A stretch of 64,000 nt of DNA from Betaproteobacteria bacterium (GCA_016192825.1 JACPTK010000006.1:1-64000), one strand, 5' to 3'; numbered from the stretch's first letter, positions 1-8,270 are shown. The notes: a model not told the origin generated them from the sequence alone. Numbers and translations: made by a program.

Positions 1-1
1 A

Positions 2-112
2 ATGGGCGTGGATCCTCTCGGCGGCACGCCTGAAGAATTCGGACGGCGCATCAAGTCCGAGATTGCCCGTTTCGGCAAGGCGGTGAGGGCGTCGGGCGCA
101 AAGGCGGAGTGA
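2..112 (+). CDS. C-terminal end of a Bug/TctC-type periplasmic binding protein (partial)
   Basis: An open frame enters from the left edge and stops with TGA at 110-112. The 36 visible residues (GGTPEEFGRRIKSEIARFGK, then a short tail) match the usual end of tripartite tricarboxylate transporter substrate-binding proteins, in which a GTPEEF-like turn leads into the last helix. Such proteins capture carboxylates in the periplasm for a TctAB-type permease. The stop is followed at once by an IS5 transposase remnant. Three further members of this family occur in the window. The start lies outside it. Confidence 0.6.
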   Translation: MGVDPLGGTPEEFGRRIKSEIARFGKAVRASGAKAE

Positions 113-510
113 ACCGGCTGTTCAAGGCAAGGCTGCGAGGGAAGCGAACGGAGGCGGGGTAGTGGAACCGTGCGAGGGTTTGTGCCAGGCGCTCGTAGTC
201 GCGTGCCACGCGGCGGAACCGAGCGGCCCGGGCAAAGCTGCGCTCAACGACCCACCGGCGCGGCAGCAGGACGAAGCCCCGCTTGGCTTCGGTGTGTTTG
301 ACGACTTCCAACTGGATGCCGTGCGTTTGCGCGGCCTGCTCGGGCGCCTTGGCGGTATAGCCTTGGTCCGCATAAGCCAACTCCACGCTCTGGCCGTGCG
401 GCATCATGCGCCACGATGCGCCGCTTCGCGCCGACCATCGCAGCGCGTTGAACACGGCGCGCGGGGTAAGGCTTGTACTTCCGTGAGGGTCTTTTCATCC
501 CCACTATGTG
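113..510 (-). pseudogene. IS5-family transposase remnant with internal deletion
   Basis: On the minus strand one frame gives an N-terminal stretch (around 380-505, including VFNALRWSARSGASWRMMPH) that joins directly to the C-terminal third (YADQGYTAKAPEQAAQTHGI and RRWVVERSFARAARFRR). IS5-family DDE transposases carry these two stretches well over 100 residues apart, so the middle, including the first catalytic aspartate, has been lost. The expected C-terminus also runs out near 115-120, next to the Bug stop codon. No intact terminal inverted repeats were recognised. This is a dead insertion sequence marking an old rearrangement. Confidence 0.75.
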
Positions 511-547
511 CCGGATTACGGCTCAAAGTACAAGTCCATAACAGGTT

Positions 548-1303
548 CTAGAAGGCGAAGCGGCTCATTCCGCCGTCGACCGGCGTCACGGTGCCGGTTA
601 TATAACCGGCGCGCGGAGAGGCGAGAAATACCGCGAGATTGGCCAGTTCCTCGGGCTCGCCGAAGCGGCCCATGGGTATGTTCTCATCGGCGAAACGCTT
701 GCGGTCCTCTTCCGTCGGATGGAAACGCACGATCTGCTCGCTCACGATGCGTCCCGGCTGGATCGAGTTGACGGTGATGCCGTGCTTCGCCATCTCGCGC
801 GACAACCCCTTGGCCCACGCGTGCACTGCGGCCTTGGCGGAATTGGCGGCATTGAGTCCGCGCGGCTCCGACGAGCCCGTGATGTTGAGGATGCGCCCCC
901 AGCGTTGTTTCACCATGCCCGGAATCACCGCGTGCGACAGCTCCCGCAGGCGGATGAAATTGACGAGCATGCCTTCCGCCCATTGCTCCTTGGTCGCCTC
1001 GAACGGGTAGGGCCGGCTGCCGCCCGCGGCGTTGACGAGAATATCGATCCGCCCGAGGCCCTTTGCCACCTCCTGCGCGAGCTTCTCGGCGGAGCCTTCC
1101 TGATAGAGATCGGCTGCGATGACCAGCGGCTCGGCGCCGCGCGCGGACGTGATTTCCCGCGCGAGCTCCTCGAGCAGGTTGACGCGCCGCGCGGCGACCG
1201 CGAGCTTCACGCCTTCGCGCGCGAGGCCCAGCGCGATGGCGCGCCCGATGCCGCGCGAGGCGCCGGTGACGAGCGCGGTTTTGCCGGTGAGCTGGAGATC
1301 CAT
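548..1303 (-). CDS. SDR-family oxidoreductase (FabG-like) lacking the catalytic tyrosine
   Basis: A 251-residue short-chain dehydrogenase/reductase. The Rossmann glycine motif TGASRGIG is at residues 13-20, NAAG at 91-94, VN at 114-115, and a Ser pair at 144-145 sits where the catalytic serine belongs. The C-terminal PVDGG is typical. In the active site the expected YxxxK reads A153-N-S-A-K157, so Lys is kept but Tyr is replaced by Ala (Asn next to it). A subset of annotated SDRs share such a change and have altered or unknown activity, so reductase activity on a 3-oxoacyl substrate should not be assumed. It stands alone, divergent from the GspE-like gene. Confidence 0.8.
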   Translation of the reverse strand: MDLQLTGKTALVTGASRGIGRAIALGLAREGVKLAVAARRVNLLEELAREITSARGAEPLVIAADLYQEGSAEKLAQEVAKGLGRIDILVNAAGGSRPYPFEATKEQWAEGMLVNFIRLRELSHAVIPGMVKQRWGRILNITGSSEPRGLNAANSAKAAVHAWAKGLSREMAKHGITVNSIQPGRIVSEQIVRFHPTEEDRKRFADENIPMGRFGEPEELANLAVFLASPRAGYITGTVTPVDGGMSRFAF

Positions 1304-1511
1304 TACAGCCCCTTCCCAGCAGAATAAGCGTTCGCCGGGAAAGGCGGCTCACGCCGCGGGCGGCAGGTCCTGGTGAAGCCGGGCAGGCGCAGCACAGCCC
1401 AGCTCCACGGGTGATCGGGCGAAACGGGCCGCCGGACGCCTATCATACGGTATTGATATACAAAGGACTGGCGGGTAAATTCCTGATCTGGCAAGGACGA
1501 CCCCCCCTGGA
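1304..1511. other. Intergenic region between divergent SDR and GspE-like genes
   Basis: About 200 bp without a gene. It must hold the two divergent promoters. An AT-rich patch around 1440-1465 (tatcatacggtattgatat) is the likeliest promoter site, but no clear -35/-10 pair could be fixed. No repeat or RNA gene was recognised. Confidence 0.4.
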
Positions 1512-3848
1512 ATGAAATCCGAGCACACGCTGATCACGAGCATCCCGAGCATCGCCGCACGGCTTCGCGCGACCGACGATACGGACGGGACATTGGCTGA
1601 AATCAGCCTGGATATCTGCGTCCTGTTCGAGGCGGACCGCCTGACGGTCTACCGGGTCAGCGAGGACCGCACCCTGCTGGTCTCGAAGGTCAAGACCGGC
1701 CTCAATTCATTCGAGGACCTGAAGCTGCCGATGTCGGCGGAATACAGCATAGCCGGGTATGTAGCGCTTAATCGGCGGCTCGTCAACATCCGGGATGTGT
1801 ACGACGTTGACGAACTCAACTCCCACGATCCGCCGGTCTATTTCTTCAGGGCCGTGGACAGGTCCACGGGCTACCGGACCCGGCAGGTGCTGGCGGCTCC
1901 CGTCTTCGATGGCGCCGATTCCGGCGAGGTGATAGGGGTGGCGCAGCTGATCAACACCCTGTCCGGTAATCCGTTTCAAAAGAGCGCCGAGGAAAGAGTG
2001 GTGGAACTGTGCAAGGCGTTGGCCGCCGGCTTCCGGCAGCCGCAAAAGACCCGGCAGCTCGGCACCAAGACCAAGTACGACCACCTGGTCATTGACGGCG
2101 TGATCACCGCAGCCGAGCTGGAGCTTGCAATCCGCCTCGCGCGCGGCAGGGGCGTCAACATCGAGCAGGTGTTGAAGGACGAGCTCAAGGTCACCGATTC
2201 GGCTCTCGGCCTTGCCCTGTCGAAGTTTTTCGGGCTGCCTTACGAGCCGTTCGATCCCGACCGGGCCAAGCCGACCGCTCTGCTGAGAAAGCTCAAGCGC
2301 ACGTTCGTGGCGAGCCAGGCGTGGCTGCCGATCGCGGAGGACGACCAGGGCATGGTCATCGTGACCACCGACCCCGAGCGCGTCATCAGCTCGCGCATCG
2401 TCAGCCAGGTGTTCCCGCGGAAAAAGGCCGCGTACCGCGTCTGCAGCAATAGCGAGTTCGCCGCGACCGTGGAACATTTCTACAGGCTGGAGGGCGCCCC
2501 TGCCTCGGTTGACACGATCATCAAGAGAATGGACCAGGACACCTCGGAACCGCGAAGCGTCGTCGTGGAGGAAAAATCCGACCCGGACAGCGCGACCGTG
2601 CAGCTGGTCAACAAGATCATCGTGGAAGCCCACCAGATGCGCGCTTCGGACATCCACGTCGAGCCGCGCCAGGGCGGCGCAAAGAGCAAGGTTCGATTCC
2701 GCATCGACGGGTCGCTGGTCGACTACACCGATATTCCCGCGAGCCACCACGCCCAGGTCGTCGCCCGGCTGAAGATCATGGCCGACCTGGACATCGCCAG
2801 CAAAAGAGAGCCGCAAGACGGCAAGATCGCGTTCAAGCAATTCGTTCCGTCGCTGGACATCGAATTGCGCGTCGCCACCCTCCCGACGGTCGGCGGGAAG
2901 GAGGATGTGGTCATGCGTATCCTGACGGCCGGCCGGCCGGTGCCGCTCGAGCAGCTCGGTCTCAGCCGGCACAATCTGCAGCTCTTGAAATCGCTCATAT
3001 CCAAGCCGTACGGCTTGTTCCTGGTGTGCGGTCCGACCGGCTCGGGCAAAACGACCACCCTGCATTCGGTTCTCGGCCACATCAACACCCCGGAAACCAA
3101 GATCTGGACCGCCGAGGACCCCGTTGAAATCACCCACGAGTCGCTGCGGCAGGTTCAGATCAACCCGAGAGTTGACCTGACGTTTGCCCGCGCGATGCGC
3201 GCCTTCCTGCGCGCCGACCCGGACGTGATCATGGTGGGCGAGATGCGCGACAAGGAAACCGCCGCCATCGGCATCGAGGCCTCGCTGACCGGGCACCGCG
3301 TGCTGGCGACCATCCACACCAACAGCGCGCCGGAGAGCATCGTCCGCCTGCTCGACATGGGTATGGATCCGTTCAACTTCTCGGACGCGCTGCTCGGCAT
3401 CATGGCGCAGCGCCTGGCAAAGCGCCTGTGCGCCAAGTGCAAGAAGCCGCACGTGGCCACGCAAGAGGAGATCAGGCTGATGCTCGCTGAATATAACCAG
3501 GACCTGAAAGACGCCGACCGCTTCAAAACGGATCCCCGATCAGCGTTCGAGGCGGCTTACGCCGAGTGGGCCGGGAACCATGCCTACGACAAAGGGCAGT
3601 TCATTCTCTACGAGCCGGCAGGGTGTGATGCGTGCCGGGGAACCGGCTACAGCGGGCGGGTCGCCCTGCATGAGTTGCTGGCGGTCACCGACGCGATCAA
3701 GAAGAATATCCAGGAGCACGCGCGCGTGGCGGAGGTGCTTCTCACCGCCGTGAACGAAGGCATGCGGACGCTCAAGCAGGACGGCATGGAAAAAGTCCTG
3801 CAGGGCGTCATGGACATGCGCGCTGTGCGCGCGGTGTGCATCACCTAG
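1512..3848 (+). CDS. GspE/PilB-type secretion ATPase with N-terminal GAF domain
   Basis: A 778-residue protein. Residues about 10-170 look like a GAF sensor domain (CVLFEADRLTVYRV), about 190-330 like the MshEN/T2SSE_N region, and the rest is the type II secretion/type IV pilus assembly ATPase. Walker A GPTGSGKTTT lies near residues 507-516, the Walker B/Asp region DPDVIMVGEMRD near 569-580, the His box region TIHTNS follows, and two zinc CxxC pairs lie at about 640/643 and 705/708. The core should form a cytoplasmic hexamer powering pilus or secretion assembly, with GAF as a likely ligand input. No pilus or secretion genes adjoin it, so its partner machine is elsewhere. Its stop codon lies inside an inverted repeat end (3846-3863), so the last residues may have been changed by an insertion. 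Confidence 0.88.
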   Translation: MKSEHTLITSIPSIAARLRATDDTDGTLAEISLDICVLFEADRLTVYRVSEDRTLLVSKVKTGLNSFEDLKLPMSAEYSIAGYVALNRRLVNIRDVYDVDELNSHDPPVYFFRAVDRSTGYRTRQVLAAPVFDGADSGEVIGVAQLINTLSGNPFQKSAEERVVELCKALAAGFRQPQKTRQLGTKTKYDHLVIDGVITAAELELAIRLARGRGVNIEQVLKDELKVTDSALGLALSKFFGLPYEPFDPDRAKPTALLRKLKRTFVASQAWLPIAEDDQGMVIVTTDPERVISSRIVSQVFPRKKAAYRVCSNSEFAATVEHFYRLEGAPASVDTIIKRMDQDTSEPRSVVVEEKSDPDSATVQLVNKIIVEAHQMRASDIHVEPRQGGAKSKVRFRIDGSLVDYTDIPASHHAQVVARLKIMADLDIASKREPQDGKIAFKQFVPSLDIELRVATLPTVGGKEDVVMRILTAGRPVPLEQLGLSRHNLQLLKSLISKPYGLFLVCGPTGSGKTTTLHSVLGHINTPETKIWTAEDPVEITHESLRQVQINPRVDLTFARAMRAFLRADPDVIMVGEMRDKETAAIGIEASLTGHRVLATIHTNSAPESIVRLLDMGMDPFNFSDALLGIMAQRLAKRLCAKCKKPHVATQEEIRLMLAEYNQDLKDADRFKTDPRSAFEAAYAEWAGNHAYDKGQFILYEPAGCDACRGTGYSGRVALHELLAVTDAIKKNIQEHARVAEVLLTAVNEGMRTLKQDGMEKVLQGVMDMRAVRAVCIT

Positions 3849-3863
3849 CAGCCTGTCGGACTT
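3846..3863. repeat. Left copy of an 18-bp transposon-type inverted repeat
   Basis: TAGCAGCCTGTCGGACTT is found here and, inverted and identical, at 5535-5552. It overlaps the stop codon of the GspE-like gene. The right copy is one end of the hairpin-ended element at 5345-5552; this left copy has no matching second half beside it. Together the two ends bracket the IclR remnant and the CapA-like gene. Confidence 0.75.
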
Positions 3864-4145
3864 GGCGCCAGGTTTCCAAGAAGCGGCTGGAGTTGTTCGT
3901 CCGGTAACGGCGTATCGTAGTTCCGGATTACGCTGTCCGACGTAGCGCGCGTGCTGCAGTGACTCGAGAATTCTTACGAGTGTCGGCTTGGCAAACCCCG
4001 TGTTTTTGTGCAATTCGCCGACGGTCATGGGGCCACCCTCGTTAAGAGAGCGTAGAACCTCAAGCCCCCCCTCAAGATCGCGCCTATTGGTTCGTAGCTT
4101 GTCATTTTCCTCGCCCGAAACGCGATTCCGAATATCCGGTTTAGG
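3864..4145 (-). pseudogene. IclR-family regulator remnant (N-terminal HTH only)
   Basis: The minus strand reads GLEVLRSLNEGGPMTVGELH, then KNTGFAKPTLVRILESLQHA and RYVGQRNPELRYAV, which is the winged-helix DNA-binding domain of an IclR regulator. It ends after the first domain: the frame then runs into the inverted repeat at 3846-3863 and loses resemblance, so the effector-binding domain (about 170 residues) is missing. At the 5' end the frame is open back to a stop at 4146-4148 with no ATG, GTG or TTG before the conserved part, so the start is also lost or non-standard. Probably a regulator of the adjoining catabolic genes, now dead. Confidence 0.7.
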
Positions 4146-4197
4146 TTATAGTTAAAGGAAGCTTGCATGCCAACATCGAATTACACGGGAGCGAGGA

Positions 4198-5340
4198 GTG
4201 GTCAAGGACGCAGACGGGAAGCGAAGCGCTCATACGATAACTTTCGTTGGAGCTGGCGATTGTGGGCCTGTTCACGGTCCGAAGGACGGTTTTTCGGTTG
4301 AAGGCTATACGGAGTTGGTTCGGCCGGTGCTCCATACGTTTGACTTGCGATTCGGCAATTGTGAGCGCCAGTACTCCTCGCGCGGTACGCCGAGTGAACG
4401 CGCTCCGCATGGTTGCCAACCGCCGGAAATGGCGAAGATATTCACCGATTGTGGATTTCATGCAGTAACCATTGCAAATAATCACATGTACGACTTCGGG
4501 CCAGATGCCATGCTCGATACGAGGGTATTGCTTCTGGCGAAGGGCATCGCCGTTACCGGCGCAGGGCGAAACCTGGAAGAGGCGCGTAAGCCCGCAATAG
4601 TGGAATGCAAAGGCATCAAAGTCGGATTTGTCGGCTACTGTTCGGTGCTGCCAGATGGCGCCGAGGCAGGGAAGAATAAGCCCGGCATTGCGCAGCTCCG
4701 AGTACATACGAGTTACGAGCCGCGCGGTCCGCATGCACCGGTGCGGGTCTTGACGAGGCCGCATGATGAAGACATCCGGATGATCCTCGACGATGTCTCG
4801 GCTTTGCGAGAACAGGTCGACATTGTCGTGGTGGCGCTTCATTGGGGCGTGGTATGGATTCCTCGGATCATCTCTGACTACCAGGTCATGACAGCGCACG
4901 CCTGCATCGACGCGGGTGCCGATCTGATTTTGGGACATCATGCCCACGTGCCGAAGGCCATAGAAATCTACAAGGATAAAGCGATTTTTTACAGCCTCGC
5001 AAACTTGTGCATGACCAAGCCATTTCCGTCGGCCGCCTGGTCAGAGCCGCCGTGGTCGCACGGCGCACTACGAAATCACATCGATCAGGACCCGGACTAT
5101 CCGCTTCTGCCATACGGCCGCGATGCGAAGCGATCACTTCTAGCTAAGGCCGTGTTGTCCAAATCTGGTGTGAACAGCGTGTCATTCCTGCCGATGATGA
5201 TCGATACCTCTTATCGGCCTCATGTATTGGAGCCCAAAGATCCCCGCTTTGACGACATGTTGTGCTACATGGAGTGGGCATCGGAGGGATTCAATCACCA
5301 ATTCACGGCAACGAATGGCGAAATAACCGTATCCGGATAG
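4198..5340 (+). CDS. CapA-family metallophosphatase-like protein
   Basis: A 380-residue protein of the poly-gamma-glutamate capsule biosynthesis CapA family, which has a calcineurin-like metal-binding fold. Visible signatures are GAGDCG (Asp21), GNCE 53-56, NNHMYDFG 94-101, LHWG 214-217 and GHHAHVPK from 246. The GTG start at 4198 is preceded by a good Shine-Dalgarno run (ggagcgaggag). No signal peptide or membrane segment is seen, unlike capsule CapA, so the protein is likely cytoplasmic and its substrate unknown. No capB/capC genes adjoin it. It lies between an IclR remnant and a small mobile element, and its base composition is lower in GC than the core. Family is clear, function is not. 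Confidence 0.8.
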   Translation: MVKDADGKRSAHTITFVGAGDCGPVHGPKDGFSVEGYTELVRPVLHTFDLRFGNCERQYSSRGTPSERAPHGCQPPEMAKIFTDCGFHAVTIANNHMYDFGPDAMLDTRVLLLAKGIAVTGAGRNLEEARKPAIVECKGIKVGFVGYCSVLPDGAEAGKNKPGIAQLRVHTSYEPRGPHAPVRVLTRPHDEDIRMILDDVSALREQVDIVVVALHWGVVWIPRIISDYQVMTAHACIDAGADLILGHHAHVPKAIEIYKDKAIFYSLANLCMTKPFPSAAWSEPPWSHGALRNHIDQDPDYPLLPYGRDAKRSLLAKAVLSKSGVNSVSFLPMMIDTSYRPHVLEPKDPRFDDMLCYMEWASEGFNHQFTATNGEITVSG

Positions 5341-5344
5341 TCCC

Positions 5345-5552
5345 TAGGAGCTTGTCGGACTTACGATATGACAAGCTCCTTATGCAAAACCGGCCGCCGG
5401 AATGAGGTCGAAAACACTACTGAGTGGCCCGAACCACGAAGAAACGTGCGTGCTCACGCTGCTGTTGAGGCTATTTGAATGATATCTTGTGGAAATCCGG
5501 CCGGTTTTGCTGTTAGCAGCCTGTCCCCACTGGTAAGTCCGACAGGCTGCTA
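5345..5552. mobile_element. 208-bp non-autonomous element with hairpin ends (MITE-like)
   Basis: The ends are imperfect 21-bp inverted repeats (TAGGAGCTTGTCGGACTTACG at the left; TAGCAGCCTGTCGGACTTACC as complement at the right; 19 of 21 match). Each end also folds by itself: GGAGCTTGTC (5347-5356) pairs with GACAAGCTCC (5370-5379), and AGCAGCCTGTC (5515-5525) pairs with GACAGGCTGCT (5541-5551). A second inner inverted repeat (GCAAAACCGGCCG near 5384 and CGGCCGGTTTTGC near 5498) is present. No transposase is encoded. The parent transposase family was not identified. Confidence 0.7.
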
Positions 5553-5604
5553 GCGCCAACGCTATAACGTCAAAGGCTAGTTGGGTAATCAGCAGGAGGG
5601 CCCG

Positions 5605-6549
5605 GTGGAGTCCCTATCCAGGACCAGAGCTGCAAAATTGCAACAGCTCATACATCGCCAGGACAAGGTTCTGGCGGTGATGCATCCTCCCGCGGTCACC
5701 TATGGCCGCATCATGGAGATGGCAGGCTGTGAGGCCGGATTCGTCGGCACCAACAGCGTTGTGGGCTCGATTATGGGACTGGCGGATGTTGGCACAATGA
5801 CCATGACTGAATGCATCACAGTCGGCGGGTGGTTCGCACAAGGGCTGGATTTTCCAATCATTCTCGACGGTGACACGGGGCATGGAGGAATCATGGCCGT
5901 GCGCCGCCTCGTCAGGGAGTGCATTCGTGCCGGGATTGCGGGCATCCGGATCGATGACCAACCAATCGAAGGAAAGCGTCGAACCAAGAGCACCGGCATC
6001 GAAGTAGTTTCCCGGCAGCACGCTATCGCTCGCTACAGGGCGGCGGTCGACATGAAGAGTGAGCTGAATCCGCAGTTCGTCGTCATGGCCCAATGCTATG
6101 CGAGAGATGCAGCTAACAGCAGCCTTGATGATTGCATTGACCGCCTCAAAGCCTATAAGGAAGAAGCGGGCGTCGACTGGGTGCAGTTGGAATGTCCGCA
6201 CTCGGTAGAAGAAATTAAGCGCGCGAGGGCGGCGGTTTCTGGTCCTCTGTCCTTCATGCGGGGAAGAATGCCGCGCAATCTACGCCTGAAAGAGCACCTT
6301 GAGCTTGGAATAAACATCGCTTGGTACCCCTCGTTTACACACCACATTCTGTGGGCGGCCTTGTGGGACTTCATGCAATCCTTCAAGGAGCGAGATGTCG
6401 ATGCTTGGGAAGCGTTCCTTGAGAGCAGAAAAGATCGGCCCTATCCAAGGCCTCGCGTAAGACCAGACGAGGAAGGAATCGAGAAGCAGAGTGCACTAGA
6501 GCAGGCGTATTTCGGCAGCGAGGTGCTACACAAATATTTGAAGCCATAG
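5605..6549 (+). CDS. Isocitrate lyase/PEP mutase superfamily enzyme without the lyase cysteine
   Basis: A 314-residue TIM-barrel enzyme. GTG at 5605 is chosen because AGGAGG lies at 5594-5599; an in-frame TTG at 5581 has no such site. The metal-binding motif DGDTGHGG is at residues 88-95 and GIRIDDQ follows. Isocitrate, methylisocitrate and dimethylmalate lyases carry a catalytic Cys in a K(K/R)CGH loop, but here the loop reads KRRTK (124-128). Lyase activity by that mechanism is therefore unlikely; a mutase-, hydrolase- or decarboxylase-like role on a small 2-oxo or phosphono acid is possible. It is followed 13 bp later by a Bug binding protein, suggesting uptake plus catabolism of one carboxylate. 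Confidence 0.8.
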   Translation: MESLSRTRAAKLQQLIHRQDKVLAVMHPPAVTYGRIMEMAGCEAGFVGTNSVVGSIMGLADVGTMTMTECITVGGWFAQGLDFPIILDGDTGHGGIMAVRRLVRECIRAGIAGIRIDDQPIEGKRRTKSTGIEVVSRQHAIARYRAAVDMKSELNPQFVVMAQCYARDAANSSLDDCIDRLKAYKEEAGVDWVQLECPHSVEEIKRARAAVSGPLSFMRGRMPRNLRLKEHLELGINIAWYPSFTHHILWAALWDFMQSFKERDVDAWEAFLESRKDRPYPRPRVRPDEEGIEKQSALEQAYFGSEVLHKYLKP

Positions 6550-6562
6550 GGAGGAAATTAGC

Positions 6563-7543
6563 ATGCGCCATACCTATCGCGTTGCTGCGACCACGTTTTT
6601 GCTAATGTCGCTTCATCCTTTTTCTGCACTGTCTCAGCCTGCTCCGTATCCAAACAAGCCGATACGTTGGCTGAACAGTTCCCAGCAAGGAGGCGGCGTC
6701 GACGTAATAGCCAGGATGGTGGTGAACGAGGCCTCCGGCAAATTGGGTCGCACGCTCGTTATTGATAATCGTGCTGGCGCCAGCGGAATAATTGCAATGG
6801 CCCTGCTTCATCAAGCACCTGCGGATGGCTATACGCTCCTGGCGACCGCAGGCAGCCTTGTATCCAGCGCCTTTGCGCTAAAGCGAGTTCCCTTCGACAT
6901 CCGGACCGAAATTATCCCGGTCGCGCGGCTGTCCTCGCAGCCATATGTCATCGTCGTGCACCCGTCATTTCCCGCAAAGTCGGTGTCGGATCTTGTGCGC
7001 TACGCAAAGAGCAAGCCGGGCGCCATAAATTACGCATCAACGGGCAGCGGCAGCGCCTCGCATATAGGTATGGAATTATTCCAGTCCCTCACCGGCACGA
7101 AGATGGTTCACATATCCTTCAAATCCGCGGGACCAGCGTTGATTGAATTGTTGGGCGGACATTCTCAGTTGGTATTCATTTCCAGTGTCCTTTCAGCATC
7201 CACGCACGTCAAGGGTGGCAGATTGCGGGGACTTGCCGTGACAGGCGCTCAGCGTTCGCGTGTGTTTCCTGAGCTACCCACGGTTCAGGAGAGTGGTGTC
7301 AATGGATTCGAACTCACAAACTGGTACGCGTGCTTCGCCCCGCGTGGCACCCCGCAACCGATCCTTCGCGCGCTGAACGATGCCTTCGGTTACGCCATAA
7401 GTCTGCCAGTCGTGCGTAGCCGTATTGAAGGAGGGGGAGCGGAGGCTACGCCAATTTCGCTTGACGAATTCAATAAAGTATTCCTGAGCGAGCTCAGGAA
7501 GCTTGATGATTTCATCAAGAAGACCGGGTTCCGTCTCAAGTGA
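6563..7543 (+). CDS. Bug/TctC-type tripartite tricarboxylate transporter binding protein
   Basis: A 326-residue periplasmic protein. Residues 1-25 form a signal peptide (RVAATTFLLMSLHPFSALS). The family core follows: YPNKPIRWL, a glycine-rich G-G-G-V-D-V-I-A-R helix start, DNRAGASG, ADGYTLL, YASTGSGSASHIGMELF and LPTVQESG. Such proteins bind carboxylates for TctAB permeases, and many are orphans, as here, where no tctA or tctB is present. AGGGAGGA before the ATG is a good ribosome site, and the 13-bp gap to the upstream ICL/PEP-mutase-like gene suggests one transcript. Confidence 0.92.
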   Translation: MRHTYRVAATTFLLMSLHPFSALSQPAPYPNKPIRWLNSSQQGGGVDVIARMVVNEASGKLGRTLVIDNRAGASGIIAMALLHQAPADGYTLLATAGSLVSSAFALKRVPFDIRTEIIPVARLSSQPYVIVVHPSFPAKSVSDLVRYAKSKPGAINYASTGSGSASHIGMELFQSLTGTKMVHISFKSAGPALIELLGGHSQLVFISSVLSASTHVKGGRLRGLAVTGAQRSRVFPELPTVQESGVNGFELTNWYACFAPRGTPQPILRALNDAFGYAISLPVVRSRIEGGGAEATPISLDEFNKVFLSELRKLDDFIKKTGFRLK

Positions 7544-8062
7544 TAAATGAAGTCGGGACTACTGCGTTGACAAGACGCGCAGACGAAACGCAAGAGATCC
7601 TTGCGCGTTATGCCACAGCTTTACAATAGTCGATAACGCAACAGAGGTCCGCGAAGAGTGCCCGGTTTAGGAGTCGAATTCCTGGGGGCCGGCTGAACTG
7701 ATCGGCCCTAGTTGCCCACCTACTGGAGTCGACGTCGCCAGGACGTCTGCACGCGTTTCCCTCATCGACATCGACGTCGGAACCGGTCAACACCCCGAAC
7801 GGGCCCCGACATCATTGTGCTCGACCTGCTCATGGGCACGAGCTGCAACTGGCTCAATGCGAATGCGGTCGTGTTTTACGTGGCTTCTGCCCACGGATTT
7901 CGTACCGCGAACTCGGCGATTGCAGTGCCGGTGCAATCGTAGACAGATCCGGAGCCGCGGACCGGTCGCAAGTCACTCTGCGTGCCAGGAAACGCTTACA
8001 GTATGGGTAGTCCGACGATCGGAGGCGAATGTACTGATTATCAATGGCTTAGAATGCTAAAT
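7544..8062. other. Gene-poor stretch, possible degraded sequence
   Basis: About 520 bp with no convincing gene. A plus-strand frame around 7712-7942 is open but has no recognisable family or ribosome site. TATGGGTAG at 8002-8010 resembles the integrase arm-type repeat seen at 8416 and 13464. Nothing else was recognised. Confidence 0.4.
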
Positions 8063-8081
8063 TGGCGGAGAGGGCGGGATT
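8063..8081. repeat. Outer copy of the tRNA-Ser 3'-end sequence (attachment-site-like)
   Basis: TGGCGGAGAGGGCGGGATT is identical to 13539-13557, which is the 3' end of tRNA-Ser including CCA and part of the T arm. A shorter third copy (14 bp) is at 8270-8283. It is likely the far attachment site of an older or larger insertion than the one bounded by 8270. Confidence 0.7.
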
Positions 8082-8143
8082 GTGCGCGTCTCGCGTTGCA
8101 TCCGCGATCCGCGCATCCCTCGCCACACTCCGGCTCGGGACCG

Positions 8144-8197
8144 CCGGACCTTAAACCGGTCCGGCGTCCAATCGAACATTCACTGGATGTTCGATTG
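8144..8197. repeat. Two adjacent hairpins in the island flank
   Basis: The first hairpin has GCCGGACC pairing with GGTCCGGC around the ttaaacc centre (about 8146-8165). The second is a perfect 11-bp inverted repeat, CAATCGAACAT (8169-8179) and ATGTTCGATTG (8187-8197), with a 7-bp spacer. They lie between the two attachment-like copies at 8063 and 8270 and have no T tract, so they look more like protein-binding or recombination sites than terminators. Confidence 0.5.
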
Positions 8198-8231
8198 TCG
8201 AACCAGCGGTTTCGTCCACACACCCTCTATC

Positions 8232-8270
8232 AGAAATCAAAATGCCCCATGAAGGGGCATTTTGATTTCT
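8232..8270 (-). terminator. Perfect 17-bp hairpin, probable original terminator of tRNA-Ser
   Basis: AGAAATCAAAATGCCCC (8232-8248) and GGGGCATTTTGATTTCT (8254-8270) form a perfect 17-bp stem with a 5-nt loop, and the AT-rich base of the stem gives T-rich ends on both strands. It abuts the tRNA-Ser 3'-end copy at 8270-8283, in the order and orientation expected for a tRNA gene followed directly by its terminator. The tRNA itself now lies 5.3 kb to the right. Confidence 0.7.

Noticed and set aside
3540-4028. Minus-strand frame extending the IclR remnant into the GspE gene
   Set aside because: After the HTH domain the reading is antisense to GspE and no longer resembles IclR; only 3864-4145 is kept.
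7660-7690. Possible tRNA T-arm-like sequence (ggagtcgaattcc)
   Set aside because: No matching acceptor, D or anticodon arms can be placed around it; it is only a short palindrome.
7712-7942. Plus-strand open frame of 76 codons in the gap after the Bug gene
   Set aside because: No ribosome site, no family resemblance, and it lies in degraded-looking sequence.
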